A stretch of DNA of 57,772 nucleotides from Lachnospiraceae bacterium (lineage in GTDB: Bacteria; Bacillota; Clostridia; Lachnospirales; Lachnospiraceae), in the NCBI GenBank assembly GCA_022766245.1, contig JALEPL010000011.1:1-57772 (forward strand). The letters are read 5' to 3'. A program made the position numbers and the translations under genes. The notes below the pieces were generated by a model, which saw only the letters and a list, made by a program, of their open reading frames with translations, ran no database searches and was not told the origin of the DNA. Below are positions 41,893 through 49,540 of the stretch, piece by piece; position 1 is the first letter of the stretch, and each line of letters begins with the position of its first letter.

Positions 41893-43230
41893 ATGAAGAT
41901 ACAATTGCCGGAGGATGTAAAATATATTATAGACCGCTTGCAGGAACAGGGGTATGAAGCTTATGCCGTGGGTGGCTGTGTGAGAGATACCCTTCTGGGA
42001 CGCAATCCTTCCGATTGGGATATCACCACCTCTGCCACTCCTTCTCAGGTGAAGAAAACTTTTGAACGGACGGTGGACACGGGTATTGCCCACGGAACAG
42101 TGACGGTAATGCTGGAGAAGTCTGGGTATGAGGTAACCACCTATCGTATTGACGGAGAGTATGAGGATGCCAGACATCCGAAGTCGGTAACGTATACCTC
42201 CAGTCTTTTGGAGGATTTGAAACGCCGTGATTTCACGATTAACGCCATGGCCTATAATGAAATGGAGGGGCTGGTGGATGCTTTTTGCGGCGAACAGGAT
42301 TTAAAAGATGGAATCATCCGTTGCGTGGGTGAGCCGAGGGAAAGATTTACGGAGGATGCCCTGCGGATGCTGCGGGCGGTACGTTTTGCGGCTCAGCTCG
42401 GTTTTTCGATTGAGGAGAATACGTCTGGTGCGATTCGGGAGTTGTCCTCTCTGCTGTCAAAGGTCAGTGCAGAGCGGATTCAAGTGGAACTGGTGAAGCT
42501 TTTGGTGTCGCCGCACCCGGAGGAACTGGAGGAACTGTATACTTTGGGTATTTCCCGTGTGATACTGCCCGAGTGGGATGTGATGATGGAGACTCCGCAG
42601 CAGAATCCCCATCACTGTTACACAGTGGGAAAACATACCATAGAGGTTGTGAAGGGCGTGAGGCCGGATAAAGTTCTGCGCCTGGCGGCGTTATTTCATG
42701 ATGTGTCGAAACCGGAATGTCGCAGCACCGACCGTGCGGGCGTAGATCATTTCTACGGTCATCCTCAGGTGGGGGCAAAACGGACGAAGGAAATCCTTCG
42801 CCGGTTAAAATTCGACAATGCCACCATAGATGCGGTGTGTGCTCTGGTGAAGGGTCATGATGTGAACCCGGATCCACAGCCAAAGTATGTGAGGCGGACA
42901 TTGCGGGGGTTGGGTGAGTCCTGCTTCCCGGCTATGTTTGAGTTAAAACATGCCGATATTATGGCGCAGAGCGAATATAAGCAGCAGGAAAAGCTGACAG
43001 CGCTGGAAAAATACCGCAGACTGTATCAGGAGATCGTGGAGCGAAGAGAGTGCATCAGCCTGAAGGGTCTGGCGGTGAATGGAAGAGATCTGATGGAAAT
43101 TGGGGTGCCTGCCGGTAAACAGATTGGAAAGATTCTTGATGCGCTGCTTGAGGTAGTCATGGAGGATCCGTCGAAAAATACAAAAGAATATTTGCTGGGG
43201 TATACTTTGGAGAACCTCTTCATAAGATAG
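41893..43230 (+). CDS. cca: CCA tRNA nucleotidyltransferase with HD domain
   Basis: Adds or repairs the 3' CCA of tRNAs. The class II polymerase-beta head has YAVGGCVRDTLLG and DWDIT (catalytic Asp pair), then RRDFTINAMAYN and ERFTEDALRMLRAVRFAAQL. An HD phosphohydrolase domain follows: LFHDVSKP, HFYGHPQVGA and LVKGHD. Length is 445 aa. AAGCAGGAGTGAGAG precedes the ATG, 32 bp after the GGDEF gene. An HD domain is common in clostridial CCA enzymes and may give a phosphatase activity. Confidence 0.95.
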   Translation: MKIQLPEDVKYIIDRLQEQGYEAYAVGGCVRDTLLGRNPSDWDITTSATPSQVKKTFERTVDTGIAHGTVTVMLEKSGYEVTTYRIDGEYEDARHPKSVTYTSSLLEDLKRRDFTINAMAYNEMEGLVDAFCGEQDLKDGIIRCVGEPRERFTEDALRMLRAVRFAAQLGFSIEENTSGAIRELSSLLSKVSAERIQVELVKLLVSPHPEELEELYTLGISRVILPEWDVMMETPQQNPHHCYTVGKHTIEVVKGVRPDKVLRLAALFHDVSKPECRSTDRAGVDHFYGHPQVGAKRTKEILRRLKFDNATIDAVCALVKGHDVNPDPQPKYVRRTLRGLGESCFPAMFELKHADIMAQSEYKQQEKLTALEKYRRLYQEIVERRECISLKGLAVNGRDLMEIGVPAGKQIGKILDALLEVVMEDPSKNTKEYLLGYTLENLFIR

Positions 43231-43274
43231 AAGGACACAGGAAACTGTGAACTGAGTGTTATGGAGGGGTTTTT

Positions 43275-44261
43275 GTGTATAATTTAACCAATCAGTTGCT
43301 GGAACAGTATGATATGGAGTTTGGAGAAGTGCAGAAAGGCCGGGGAGTGTATGTATACAGCACCAATCTGGGCGTTGTTACCTTCAAGGAGTTTTCTGGC
43401 TCTGCAGATCATGCCAGGGCAATGGACCGGATAGAGGGGATTTTAAGACAGACGGGAATTCAGGCAGATTGTATGATACCTACCAGGGAAGGGGAACTTT
43501 TGGCCAAGGATGCGGATGAGCGGACCTACTATGCCAGGTGGCAGCAGAAAGGCAGAGAGTGTGAGACCGGAGAATGGGAGGATATGCAAAGGGCCATGAG
43601 GCTTTTAGGCAGAATGCACATGGCACTAAAGGGACAGGAAGTCCCATGCCAGAGAGTGCCGGTGAATGCGCTGGTGTGGGAGATGGAACGCCATAACCGG
43701 GAAATAAAGAAAGTACGCAATTATATCAGAGGAAAAAATAAGAAAAATGAGTTCGAAGTGCTGTTCGGGCGTTACTATAAAGGCTTCTTGGAACAGGCGG
43801 AGGAAGCCCGGCAAAGCCTGGGTAAGTGGACGGAGCAGGTGAGAGAACCGGAATGTCCCGAAATATATGGCATCTGCCATGGTGACTATAATCAGCACAA
43901 TGTGCTCTTTGACCGGGGGCAGAGCGCAGTGACAAATTTTGAACTGGCCTGCTATGACCTGTGGGTGCGGGATATTGCCCATCTTCTGAGAAAGCTGATG
44001 GAAAAACATGATTGGAATTCTACGCTGGCGCAGGAGCTTCTGAATGAATACGAAAAGGAGCGGAAACTGTCCGGGGAGGAATGGCGGCAGCTTTACATAC
44101 GCATGGCTTATCCACAGAAGTTCTGGAAAGTGGCGAATCACTACTTTAATACCAATAAGGCATGGGTTTCCGGAAGGGATATCGAAAAGCTGGAAAAAGT
44201 GATTGCGCAGGAGGAAAAACGGCAGGAGTTTTTGCGAATGCTATTTGATTTTGCAAAATAA
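43275..44261 (+). CDS. CotS-like spore coat kinase-fold protein
   Basis: 328 aa with an aminoglycoside-phosphotransferase (choline kinase) fold. The catalytic-loop segment is ICHGDYNQHNVLF. The metal-binding Asp of the usual DFD motif is replaced: TNFELACYD. HLLRKLMEKHD follows. These features fit the CotS/YutH coat family. The start is GTG, 5 nt after GGAGGGG at 43263-43269. A degenerate copy of the intergenic palindrome (AACTGTGAACTGAGTGTTAT) lies just before that site. Catalytic activity is doubtful because of the altered DFD site. Confidence 0.8.
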   Translation: MYNLTNQLLEQYDMEFGEVQKGRGVYVYSTNLGVVTFKEFSGSADHARAMDRIEGILRQTGIQADCMIPTREGELLAKDADERTYYARWQQKGRECETGEWEDMQRAMRLLGRMHMALKGQEVPCQRVPVNALVWEMERHNREIKKVRNYIRGKNKKNEFEVLFGRYYKGFLEQAEEARQSLGKWTEQVREPECPEIYGICHGDYNQHNVLFDRGQSAVTNFELACYDLWVRDIAHLLRKLMEKHDWNSTLAQELLNEYEKERKLSGEEWRQLYIRMAYPQKFWKVANHYFNTNKAWVSGRDIEKLEKVIAQEEKRQEFLRMLFDFAK

Positions 44262-44315
44262 TCATGTATAATGGGACAGAGTGCCCGTCGGGTGGGAGTG
44301 CGACGGCGCACGGGC
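44244..44315 (+). promoter_or_regulatory. promoter-like sequence and GC-rich hairpin before the PEGA lipoprotein
   Basis: TTGATT (44245-44250) and TATAAT (44267-44272) are 16 bp apart, overlapping the end of the cotS-like gene. A GC-rich hairpin follows: CCGTCG (44285-44290) with CGACGG (44301-44306); alternatively GCCCGT with ACGGGC (44310-44315). It ends 14 bp before the start codon and could limit translation. Confidence 0.5.
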
Positions 44316-44329
44316 CAGTGAGGTACCGT

Positions 44330-45544
44330 ATGATAAGAAAATATAGAAATGGGATTTTATTCTGTTTACTGGCGACTTTGCTGTTGGCTGTAGGATGCGG
44401 ACAGAGCAGTCAGGTGGACACAGAGATTACCCCGGGTGGGGAAAAAGATGAGATTTCCACTCAGGAAGTCGCAGAAAGCTTGACAGATGAGGATGCAAAA
44501 TTGTATATTGTAGCTGGCAATGATACCGCTCAGGGAATGATGACCTTTTATAATATTTCTACGGGTTGTCAGGAACAATATGCTTATACAGATGGAACAT
44601 TTTTTCGGGATAAATACGGGGATATGGAACCGGTTTCATCCTTTTTGCCGGGGATGGTGGTGACTCTTTCCTGCCGGGAGCGAAGCATTATACTGGATCA
44701 GGTGCAGCTTTCTTCTGAGGCATGGCTGTATGAGGATGTGCAGGAGTTTGAACTGGATCCGGAAAAGCATATTATGGAGATTGCAGGGGAGAAATATTCC
44801 TATGACGGTGGGTTGAAGGTGTATTCCGGAGAGGAAAGTGTGACTTTACAAGCATTGACTGCCGGTGATATACTGCGTGTGCAGGGCGTTGGACGAAAAC
44901 TTTTGTCTGTTTCTGTAACCACCGGGCAGGGTGTCCTGGCGCTGAGCAATACCGGAGTCTTTGAAGGAGGATGGCTCAGCCTGAACCATAACCGGTATTA
45001 TCGCATCACGGCGAATATGAAGCTAGATCTGCCGGAAGGAGACTATGAGCTTACAGTGGCTAATGACGGGTATGGAGACACCACAGACATCACGATTTCA
45101 AGAGACGAGGAAACGGTGGTGGATTTGGATACATTAAAGGGTGAGGGACCCAAGTATTGCAACCTTACCTTTGCGGTGGGAGATCTGGAGGCAAGCGTCT
45201 ATGTGGATGGGCAGGAAGTGGCAGCAAATGAGCCGGTTTCCATAAAATATGGAATCCATCGTGTTGAGATTGATGCGGAAGGATATGATGTATGGTCTAA
45301 GCGCTTGTACGTGAACTCAGCAGAAGCTACCATAGAGGTAGCACTGGAGGAGGAACAGCCGGAAGAGGAAGCTACAGAAACGGTGGAGGAGAGCACAGAG
45401 ACGAATCAGGCAGATACAGCAGTGACAGATGCCTTACAGGAAATTATTGATACCTTGAAGGAGTCAAAAACATCAGAATCCAGTCTGACGGACAGTTATC
45501 TGTCCAATTTGTCGGATGTGGTGGATGCATTAACAGGAAATTAA
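44330..45544 (+). CDS. lipoprotein with PEGA-like domain
   Basis: 404 aa, exported and lipid-anchored: signal peptide with lipobox LLAVGC. Two beta-rich repeats are seen: LDLPEGDYELTVANDGYGDT (about 228-250) and a clear PEGA-type repeat with ASVYVDGQEVAANEP and GIHRVEIDAEGYDVWSKRLY (about 290-330). A Glu/Thr-rich stretch and a Ser-rich tail follow. PEGA domains bind surface partners; the exact role is unknown. The ATG at 44330 follows GTGAGGTACC. Its stop is 8 bp before the 45552 palindrome. Confidence 0.75.
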   Translation: MIRKYRNGILFCLLATLLLAVGCGQSSQVDTEITPGGEKDEISTQEVAESLTDEDAKLYIVAGNDTAQGMMTFYNISTGCQEQYAYTDGTFFRDKYGDMEPVSSFLPGMVVTLSCRERSIILDQVQLSSEAWLYEDVQEFELDPEKHIMEIAGEKYSYDGGLKVYSGEESVTLQALTAGDILRVQGVGRKLLSVSVTTGQGVLALSNTGVFEGGWLSLNHNRYYRITANMKLDLPEGDYELTVANDGYGDTTDITISRDEETVVDLDTLKGEGPKYCNLTFAVGDLEASVYVDGQEVAANEPVSIKYGIHRVEIDAEGYDVWSKRLYVNSAEATIEVALEEEQPEEEATETVEESTETNQADTAVTDALQEIIDTLKESKTSESSLTDSYLSNLSDVVDALTGN

Positions 45545-45551
45545 AAATAAT

Positions 45552-45578
45552 GTAACTATGAAGGTACTGAATAGTTAC
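45552..45578. repeat. 27-nt intergenic palindrome before the phosphohexomutase gene
   Basis: Best-formed copy: GTAACTAT at 45552-45559 pairs perfectly with ATAGTTAC at 45571-45578, core GAAGGTACTGA. It lies between the lipoprotein stop and AGGAGGAAAATAAA. Confidence 0.85.
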
Positions 45579-45604
45579 GAAATAATCATCAGGAGGAAAA
45601 TAAA

Positions 45605-47341
45605 ATGAGCTACAAAGAGATGTACGAAGCATGGTTGGCAAATGACTATTTTGACGCTGAGACTAAGGCGGAGCTTCAGGCTATTGCGGGAAACGAGAAG
45701 GAAATCGAAGACCGTTTTTACAAGGATCTGGAGTTTGGTACAGCAGGTTTGCGCGGAGTAATCGGGGCCGGAACGAATCGCATGAATATCTATACCGTGC
45801 GCAAGGCAACTCAGGGACTGGCAAACTATATTCTCAGTGTAAAGGGAGAGTCCAAAGGTGTGGCGATTGCATATGATTCCAGACGTATGTCGCCGGAATT
45901 CGCAGATGTGGCAGCACTTTGTCTGGCGGCTAACGGCATCAAGGCTTACGTATTTGAATCCTTAAGACCGACACCGGAGCTTTCCTACGCAGTGCGCAAG
46001 TTAGGATGTATTGCCGGAATCAACATTACCGCCAGCCATAATCCGCCGGAGTATAACGGATATAAGGTATACTGGGAGGATGGTGCGCAGATTACACCAC
46101 CTCATGATAAGGGAATTATGGAGGAAGTAAAGAAGGTAACAGATTATGCCACCGTAAAAACCATGTCCTTAGAGGATGCCAAGGCAGCAGGCCTCTATGA
46201 GGTGATTGGAGCCAATGTGGATGATCCTTACATCGAGGAGCTGAAAAAGCTGGTGGTACATCAGGATGCCATCGACGCTGTTGGAAAAGATATCAAAATC
46301 GTATACACCCCGCTTCATGGTACTGGAAATATCCCGGTTCGCCGCGTGTTAAAGGAGCTGGGCTTTACCAATGTATATGTGGTTCCGGAACAGGAGCTGC
46401 CGGATGGCAATTTCCCTACGGTAAGTTATCCGAATCCTGAAGCTGAGGAGGCATTTGCACTTGGCCTGGCACTGGGCAAAAAGGTGGATGCGGATCTGAT
46501 TCTGGCTACCGATCCGGATGCAGATCGTTTGGGCGTTTATGTGAAGGATTCCAAGACAGGCGAATACCATTCTCTTACCGGAAATATGTCCGGATGCCTG
46601 ATTGGTGACTATATTATTGGACAGAAAAAGGAAAAGATGGGTTCTCTGCCGGAAGACGGAGCGTTTATTAAATCCATCGTTTCGACTAATATGGCAGATG
46701 CCATTGCCGAGTATTACGGCATCCAGCTGATTGAAGTGCTCACCGGATTTAAATATATCGGTGGTAAGATTTTAGAGTTTGAGAAGACCGGAAAGGGAAC
46801 CTACCTCTTTGGTATGGAGGAAAGCTATGGCTGTCTGACCGGAACCTATGCCCGCGATAAGGATGCTGTCGTGGCTTCCATGGCTCTTTGCGAGGCGGCA
46901 GCATATTATAAAACCAAAAACATGACATTGTGGGATGCTATGATTGCCATGTATGAGAAGTATGGATATTACAAGGATTACGTGGAGTCCATTACCTTAA
47001 AGGGAATTGAGGGGCTGGCAAAGATTCAGGAGATCATGGATACCCTTCGCCAGGAGACTATCACGGAAATCGGTGGTTACAGGGTGCAGGCTGTCCGGGA
47101 TTACAAGAAGGATACCATCACCGATGTGGAGACAGGAGCAGTGACTTCTACCGGACTGCCGGAGTCCAACGTGCTTTATTATGAGTTAAATGATGCTGCA
47201 TGGTTCTGCGTAAGACCTTCCGGTACCGAGCCGAAGGTGAAATTCTATATTGGCGTAAAGGGCACTTCTATGGAAGATGCGGAGGCCAAATATGAAAAAC
47301 TGGGTAAGGCAGTACTGGATAAGATTAACGGCATGCTATAG
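45605..47341 (+). CDS. pgcA: phospho-sugar mutase (phosphoglucomutase/phosphomannomutase)
   Basis: Interconverts hexose 1- and 6-phosphates. Catalytic phospho-Ser144 is in ITASHNPPEYNGYK, the Mg site is DPDADRLG, the sugar loop is GFKYIGGKI with GMEESYG, and the phosphate loop is RPSGTEPKVKFYI. Length 578 aa is that of PgcA-type enzymes, longer than classical phosphomannomutases. AGGAGGAAAATAAA precedes the ATG. It would feed UDP-glucose for lipid, wall and glycogen synthesis. Confidence 0.93.
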   Translation: MSYKEMYEAWLANDYFDAETKAELQAIAGNEKEIEDRFYKDLEFGTAGLRGVIGAGTNRMNIYTVRKATQGLANYILSVKGESKGVAIAYDSRRMSPEFADVAALCLAANGIKAYVFESLRPTPELSYAVRKLGCIAGINITASHNPPEYNGYKVYWEDGAQITPPHDKGIMEEVKKVTDYATVKTMSLEDAKAAGLYEVIGANVDDPYIEELKKLVVHQDAIDAVGKDIKIVYTPLHGTGNIPVRRVLKELGFTNVYVVPEQELPDGNFPTVSYPNPEAEEAFALGLALGKKVDADLILATDPDADRLGVYVKDSKTGEYHSLTGNMSGCLIGDYIIGQKKEKMGSLPEDGAFIKSIVSTNMADAIAEYYGIQLIEVLTGFKYIGGKILEFEKTGKGTYLFGMEESYGCLTGTYARDKDAVVASMALCEAAAYYKTKNMTLWDAMIAMYEKYGYYKDYVESITLKGIEGLAKIQEIMDTLRQETITEIGGYRVQAVRDYKKDTITDVETGAVTSTGLPESNVLYYELNDAAWFCVRPSGTEPKVKFYIGVKGTSMEDAEAKYEKLGKAVLDKINGML

Positions 47342-47371
47342 GAGGAAAAATGCCCGAATTTCCCAAATTCC

Positions 47372-47400
47372 TTGACAAATAAGGAAAAACAAAGTATAAA
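47372..47400 (+). promoter_or_regulatory. sigma-A promoter of the HU gene
   Basis: TTGACA at 47372-47377 and TATAAA at 47395-47400 are 17 bp apart, about 70 bp upstream of the ATG: a strong promoter, as expected for an abundant protein. Confidence 0.8.
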
Positions 47401-47469
47401 TATATTCGTAGGTAATTTTGGAGAGTGTAGACCTCGAAAAAATATAAAATCCATAGGAGGAATTTTATC

Positions 47470-47745
47470 ATGAACAAAGCAGAGTTAGTATCAGCTGTAG
47501 CTGAGAAAGCAGCATTATCTAAGAAGGATGCTGAGGCAGCTGTAAAGGCATTTACAGATGTTGTTGCTGAGGAATTACAGAAGGGTGAGAAGATTCAGTT
47601 AGTAGGATTCGGTACATTCGAAGTAGCTCAGAGAGAAGCTAGAACAGGAAGAAATCCCCAGACCAAGCAGGAGATTACAATCCCGGCTTCTAAGGCACCT
47701 AAGTTCAAAGCAGGTAAGGCTTTAAAGGATTTAGTAAATAAGTAA
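47470..47745 (+). CDS. hup: DNA-binding protein HU
   Basis: Histone-like dimeric protein that bends and compacts DNA. 91 aa. MNKAELVSAVAEKAALSKKD is the usual N-terminal helix pair, then GEKIQLVGFGTFEV and the DNA-binding arm signature ARTGRNPQTKQEI with the intercalating Pro. AGGAGG at 47455-47460 precedes the ATG. It is monocistronic, with its own promoter and a terminator. In Bacillota an HU gene often lies just upstream of rqcP/yabO-type genes, as here. Confidence 0.97.
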   Translation: MNKAELVSAVAEKAALSKKDAEAAVKAFTDVVAEELQKGEKIQLVGFGTFEVAQREARTGRNPQTKQEITIPASKAPKFKAGKALKDLVNK

Positions 47746-47764
47746 GATTCAATGAATGCATGAG

Positions 47765-47804
47765 AAGGTGTGGCGAAGAGATCTTTGCTGCACCTTTTCT
47801 TTTG
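47765..47804 (+). terminator. terminator of the HU gene
   Basis: AAGGTG at 47765-47770 pairs with CACCTT at 47791-47796, with partial inner pairing (TGGC/GCTG), followed by TTCTTTT. Confidence 0.75.
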
Positions 47805-47826
47805 CCTGTCTGAATGAAACGAGAGA

Positions 47827-47853
47827 GTAACTATGAAGGTACTGAATAGTTAC
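47827..47853. repeat. 27-nt intergenic palindrome before rqcP
   Basis: Identical to the copy at 45552 over all 27 nt. It is 27 bp before the rqcP ATG. Confidence 0.85.
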
Positions 47854-47880
47854 ACAAGGGAATAGGCGGAAAGGGAAAAG

Positions 47881-48120
47881 ATGAGATTAGATAAGTATTT
47901 GAAGGTTTCCCGTCTGATCAAGCGTCGTACCGTGGCCAATGAGGCCTGCGATGCAGGACGTGTGCTGGTGAATGGAAAGCCGGCAAAAGCGTCGACTCAT
48001 GTGAAGGTGGGAGACGTGATTGAGATTATGTTTGGTATGAAGACGGTGAAGGTAGAGGTGTTGGCCATTGCCGACACCACCAAAAAGGAACAGGCGGCTG
48101 AGCTGTTCCGGTATATATAA
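47881..48120 (+). CDS. rqcP: S4-domain RNA-binding protein RqcP (YabO)
   Basis: 79 aa, one S4 domain ([21 protein letters not shown] ... [14 protein letters not shown]). In Bacillus, RqcP binds stalled 50S subunits and helps RqcH add alanine tails in ribosome quality control. Identity is supported by position: yabP, yabQ, divIC and spoIIE follow in Bacillus order. GGCGGAAAGGGAAAAG precedes the ATG. Hsp15 is the alternative name for related S4 proteins but the gene order favours RqcP. Confidence 0.9.
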   Translation: MRLDKYLKVSRLIKRRTVANEACDAGRVLVNGKPAKASTHVKVGDVIEIMFGMKTVKVEVLAIADTTKKEQAAELFRYI

Positions 48121-48131
48121 AGTGAACGATA

Positions 48132-48159
48132 GTAACGGTGAAGGTATCTTCACAGTTAC
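48132..48159. repeat. 28-nt intergenic palindrome between rqcP and yabP
   Basis: GTAACGGTGAAGG...CTTCACAGTTAC; the core pairs better here (GTGAAGG/CTTCAC). It starts 12 bp after the rqcP stop. Confidence 0.75.
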
Positions 48160-48237
48160 GCATAAAAAACGGAAGAGCCTCATATATTTATGAGAGGTGT
48201 CATAGGACCCGATTACTCGTAGGTATAGGAGGCAGGT

Positions 48238-48522
48238 ATGGAAGAACAAAAGGCTGTAAAAAATCATAGGGTATTGCTGGTGAACCGGAAAACCGGAAAT
48301 TTCAGTGGTGTGCTGGATGTGCTTTCCTTTGATGTGGGGGAAGTTTTGCTGGAAACGGAGCGGGGGATGCTCACTATTAAAGGAGAAGATCTTCATGTGA
48401 ACCGTCTGACCCTGGAGAAGGGGGAGGTGGATATCACTGGGCGAATTGACAGTATGGTATACACCGATGGCGGTCAAAACGGCAAGAATCATGAATCTGT
48501 GCTGGGAAGGCTGTTTCGATGA
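48238..48522 (+). CDS. yabP: sporulation protein YabP
   Basis: 94 aa, small beta-rich protein required for sporulation. NRKTGNFSGVLDVLSFDVGEVLLETERG and LHVNRLTLEKGEVDITGRID fit the YabP/YqfC family. AGGAGG at 48228-48233 precedes the ATG. Its end overlaps yabQ by 4 bp (ATGA), so they are coupled. In Bacillus both are made in the mother cell under sigma-E; no clear sigma-E site was seen here. Confidence 0.9.
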   Translation: MEEQKAVKNHRVLLVNRKTGNFSGVLDVLSFDVGEVLLETERGMLTIKGEDLHVNRLTLEKGEVDITGRIDSMVYTDGGQNGKNHESVLGRLFR

Positions 48523-48995
48523 TGGAGATCAGTGAGAATATCCGGCAGGAGCTGGGACTGCTTCTTGCGTCACTGGCAGCAGGCAATCTGATGGTGGTGT
48601 GCTACGATGTGCTTCGGATTCTGCGCAGAATCGTTCCGCACCGGATGTGGGTGGTGGCGCTGGAGGATATGCTATACTGGCTGTTGTGCGGATGTGCGGT
48701 GTTTGTGCTTTTACATCTACGCAGTGATGGTGTGGTCCGCGGGTTTGTAATGGGCGGTATTTTGATTGGGATGCTGGCGTGGAATCGTTTTATCAGTACC
48801 TACATGGTGGAGAATATAAGCAGAATACTGCAATGGATTTTGAAAAAATTTGCCCGACCAATAAAGTTTTTTCTGAAAAAAATATTAAGCCCACTCCGTT
48901 TTGTGTCGAAATATATGAAAAGCTGTTTCCGTCATACCGGCGGCAAACTAAAAAGAAAGCTGCGGGCGTGGAAGATTGCATTGCGGAAACTTTAA
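48519..48995 (+). CDS. yabQ: spore cortex membrane protein YabQ
   Basis: 158 aa membrane protein needed for spore cortex formation. Three hydrophobic segments are seen in residues 10-95 (LGLLLASLAAGNLMVV, LYWLLCGCAVFVLLHL, FVMGGILIGMLAW), with the motif DVLRILRR between the first two. The C-terminal tail of about 55 residues is strongly basic. The ATG overlaps the yabP stop. Order yabP-yabQ-divIC matches Bacillus. Confidence 0.88.
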   Translation: MMEISENIRQELGLLLASLAAGNLMVVCYDVLRILRRIVPHRMWVVALEDMLYWLLCGCAVFVLLHLRSDGVVRGFVMGGILIGMLAWNRFISTYMVENISRILQWILKKFARPIKFFLKKILSPLRFVSKYMKSCFRHTGGKLKRKLRAWKIALRKL

Positions 48996-49031
48996 CGGGG
49001 AAGAAACAAAATAGCAGCAAAGAGGGAAAAT

Positions 49032-49343
49032 ATGAAGAGTAGAAGTAGAAGAAAACAAAAAGAAAATCGTACCGGAAAGCTGTGTGTTGCCGTTATGGTG
49101 GTGATGCTTCTGGCGGTGATGTCTTCCCAGATTGTGAAGCTTTATGCGAAGGAGCAGGAGTACACTCGTCGTGAGGAGGCGCTGACACAGCAGCTGGAGG
49201 CCGAGACAGAGCGGGAAGCGCAGCTAAAGGATTATGAGGCGTATATTAAGACGGATGAGTTCGTGGAGGATGTGGCAAAGAGTAAGCTGGGGCTGGTATA
49301 TGACAACGAGATCGTATTTAAAGAGGATAAAGAAGCGGATTAA
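49032..49343 (+). CDS. divIC: septum formation initiator DivIC/FtsB-like
   Basis: 103 aa, bitopic division protein: short basic cytoplasmic tail, one membrane segment (VAVMVVMLLAVMSSQIV, about residues 19-35), then a coiled coil (REEALTQQLEAETEREAQL) and the conserved end YIKTDEFVEDVAKSKLGLVYDNEIVF. It is part of the DivIC-FtsL-DivIB complex at the septum. GAGGGAAAAT precedes the ATG. Its TAA stop lies inside the 49340-49366 palindrome. Confidence 0.9.
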   Translation: MKSRSRRKQKENRTGKLCVAVMVVMLLAVMSSQIVKLYAKEQEYTRREEALTQQLEAETEREAQLKDYEAYIKTDEFVEDVAKSKLGLVYDNEIVFKEDKEAD

Positions 49344-49366
49344 CGGTGAAGGAACTGAGCAGTTAC
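49340..49366. repeat. 27-nt palindrome overlapping the divIC stop
   Basis: TTAACGGTGAAGG...CTGAGCAGTTAC. The left arm includes the TAA stop at 49341-49343, so the element supplied, or has adapted to, the end of the gene. Confidence 0.75.
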
Positions 49367-49435
49367 GTTGAGGATGAAGTACTTCGAAAGGGTGAAGCTT
49401 TTTTAGGTACTTCGAATGGACATGAGACTTCGCAT

Positions 49436-49502
49436 TTTGGCGAAAACTTTTTTCTGGTGGGACAACCGTTTGACAAAGATTTCATTTGTGAGTTTTTATA
49501 AT
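49436..49502 (+). promoter_or_regulatory. spoIIE promoter with wide spacing and Spo0A-box-like sites
   Basis: TTGACA at 49470-49475 and TATAAT at 49497-49502 are both perfect hexamers but 21 bp apart. Wide spacing of 21-22 bp is the mark of Spo0A-activated sigma-A promoters of spoIIE and spoIIG in Bacillus. TTTGACAAA over the -35 (49469-49477) is the reverse complement of TTTGTCAAA, a Spo0A-box match; TTTTGGCGAAA near 49435 is a near match. Three copies of ACTTCG (49381, 49409, 49427), two within GTACTTCGAA, lie further upstream. Confidence 0.7.
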
Positions 49503-49540
49503 AACCTCTGTTGCCGGAAGGCGAGAAGGAGGTAGATGAA

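Noticed and set aside
48121-48237. sigma-E promoter for yabP
   Set aside because: GTCATA near 48198 resembles a -35, but no matching -10 (CATA-type) was found at the right distance.
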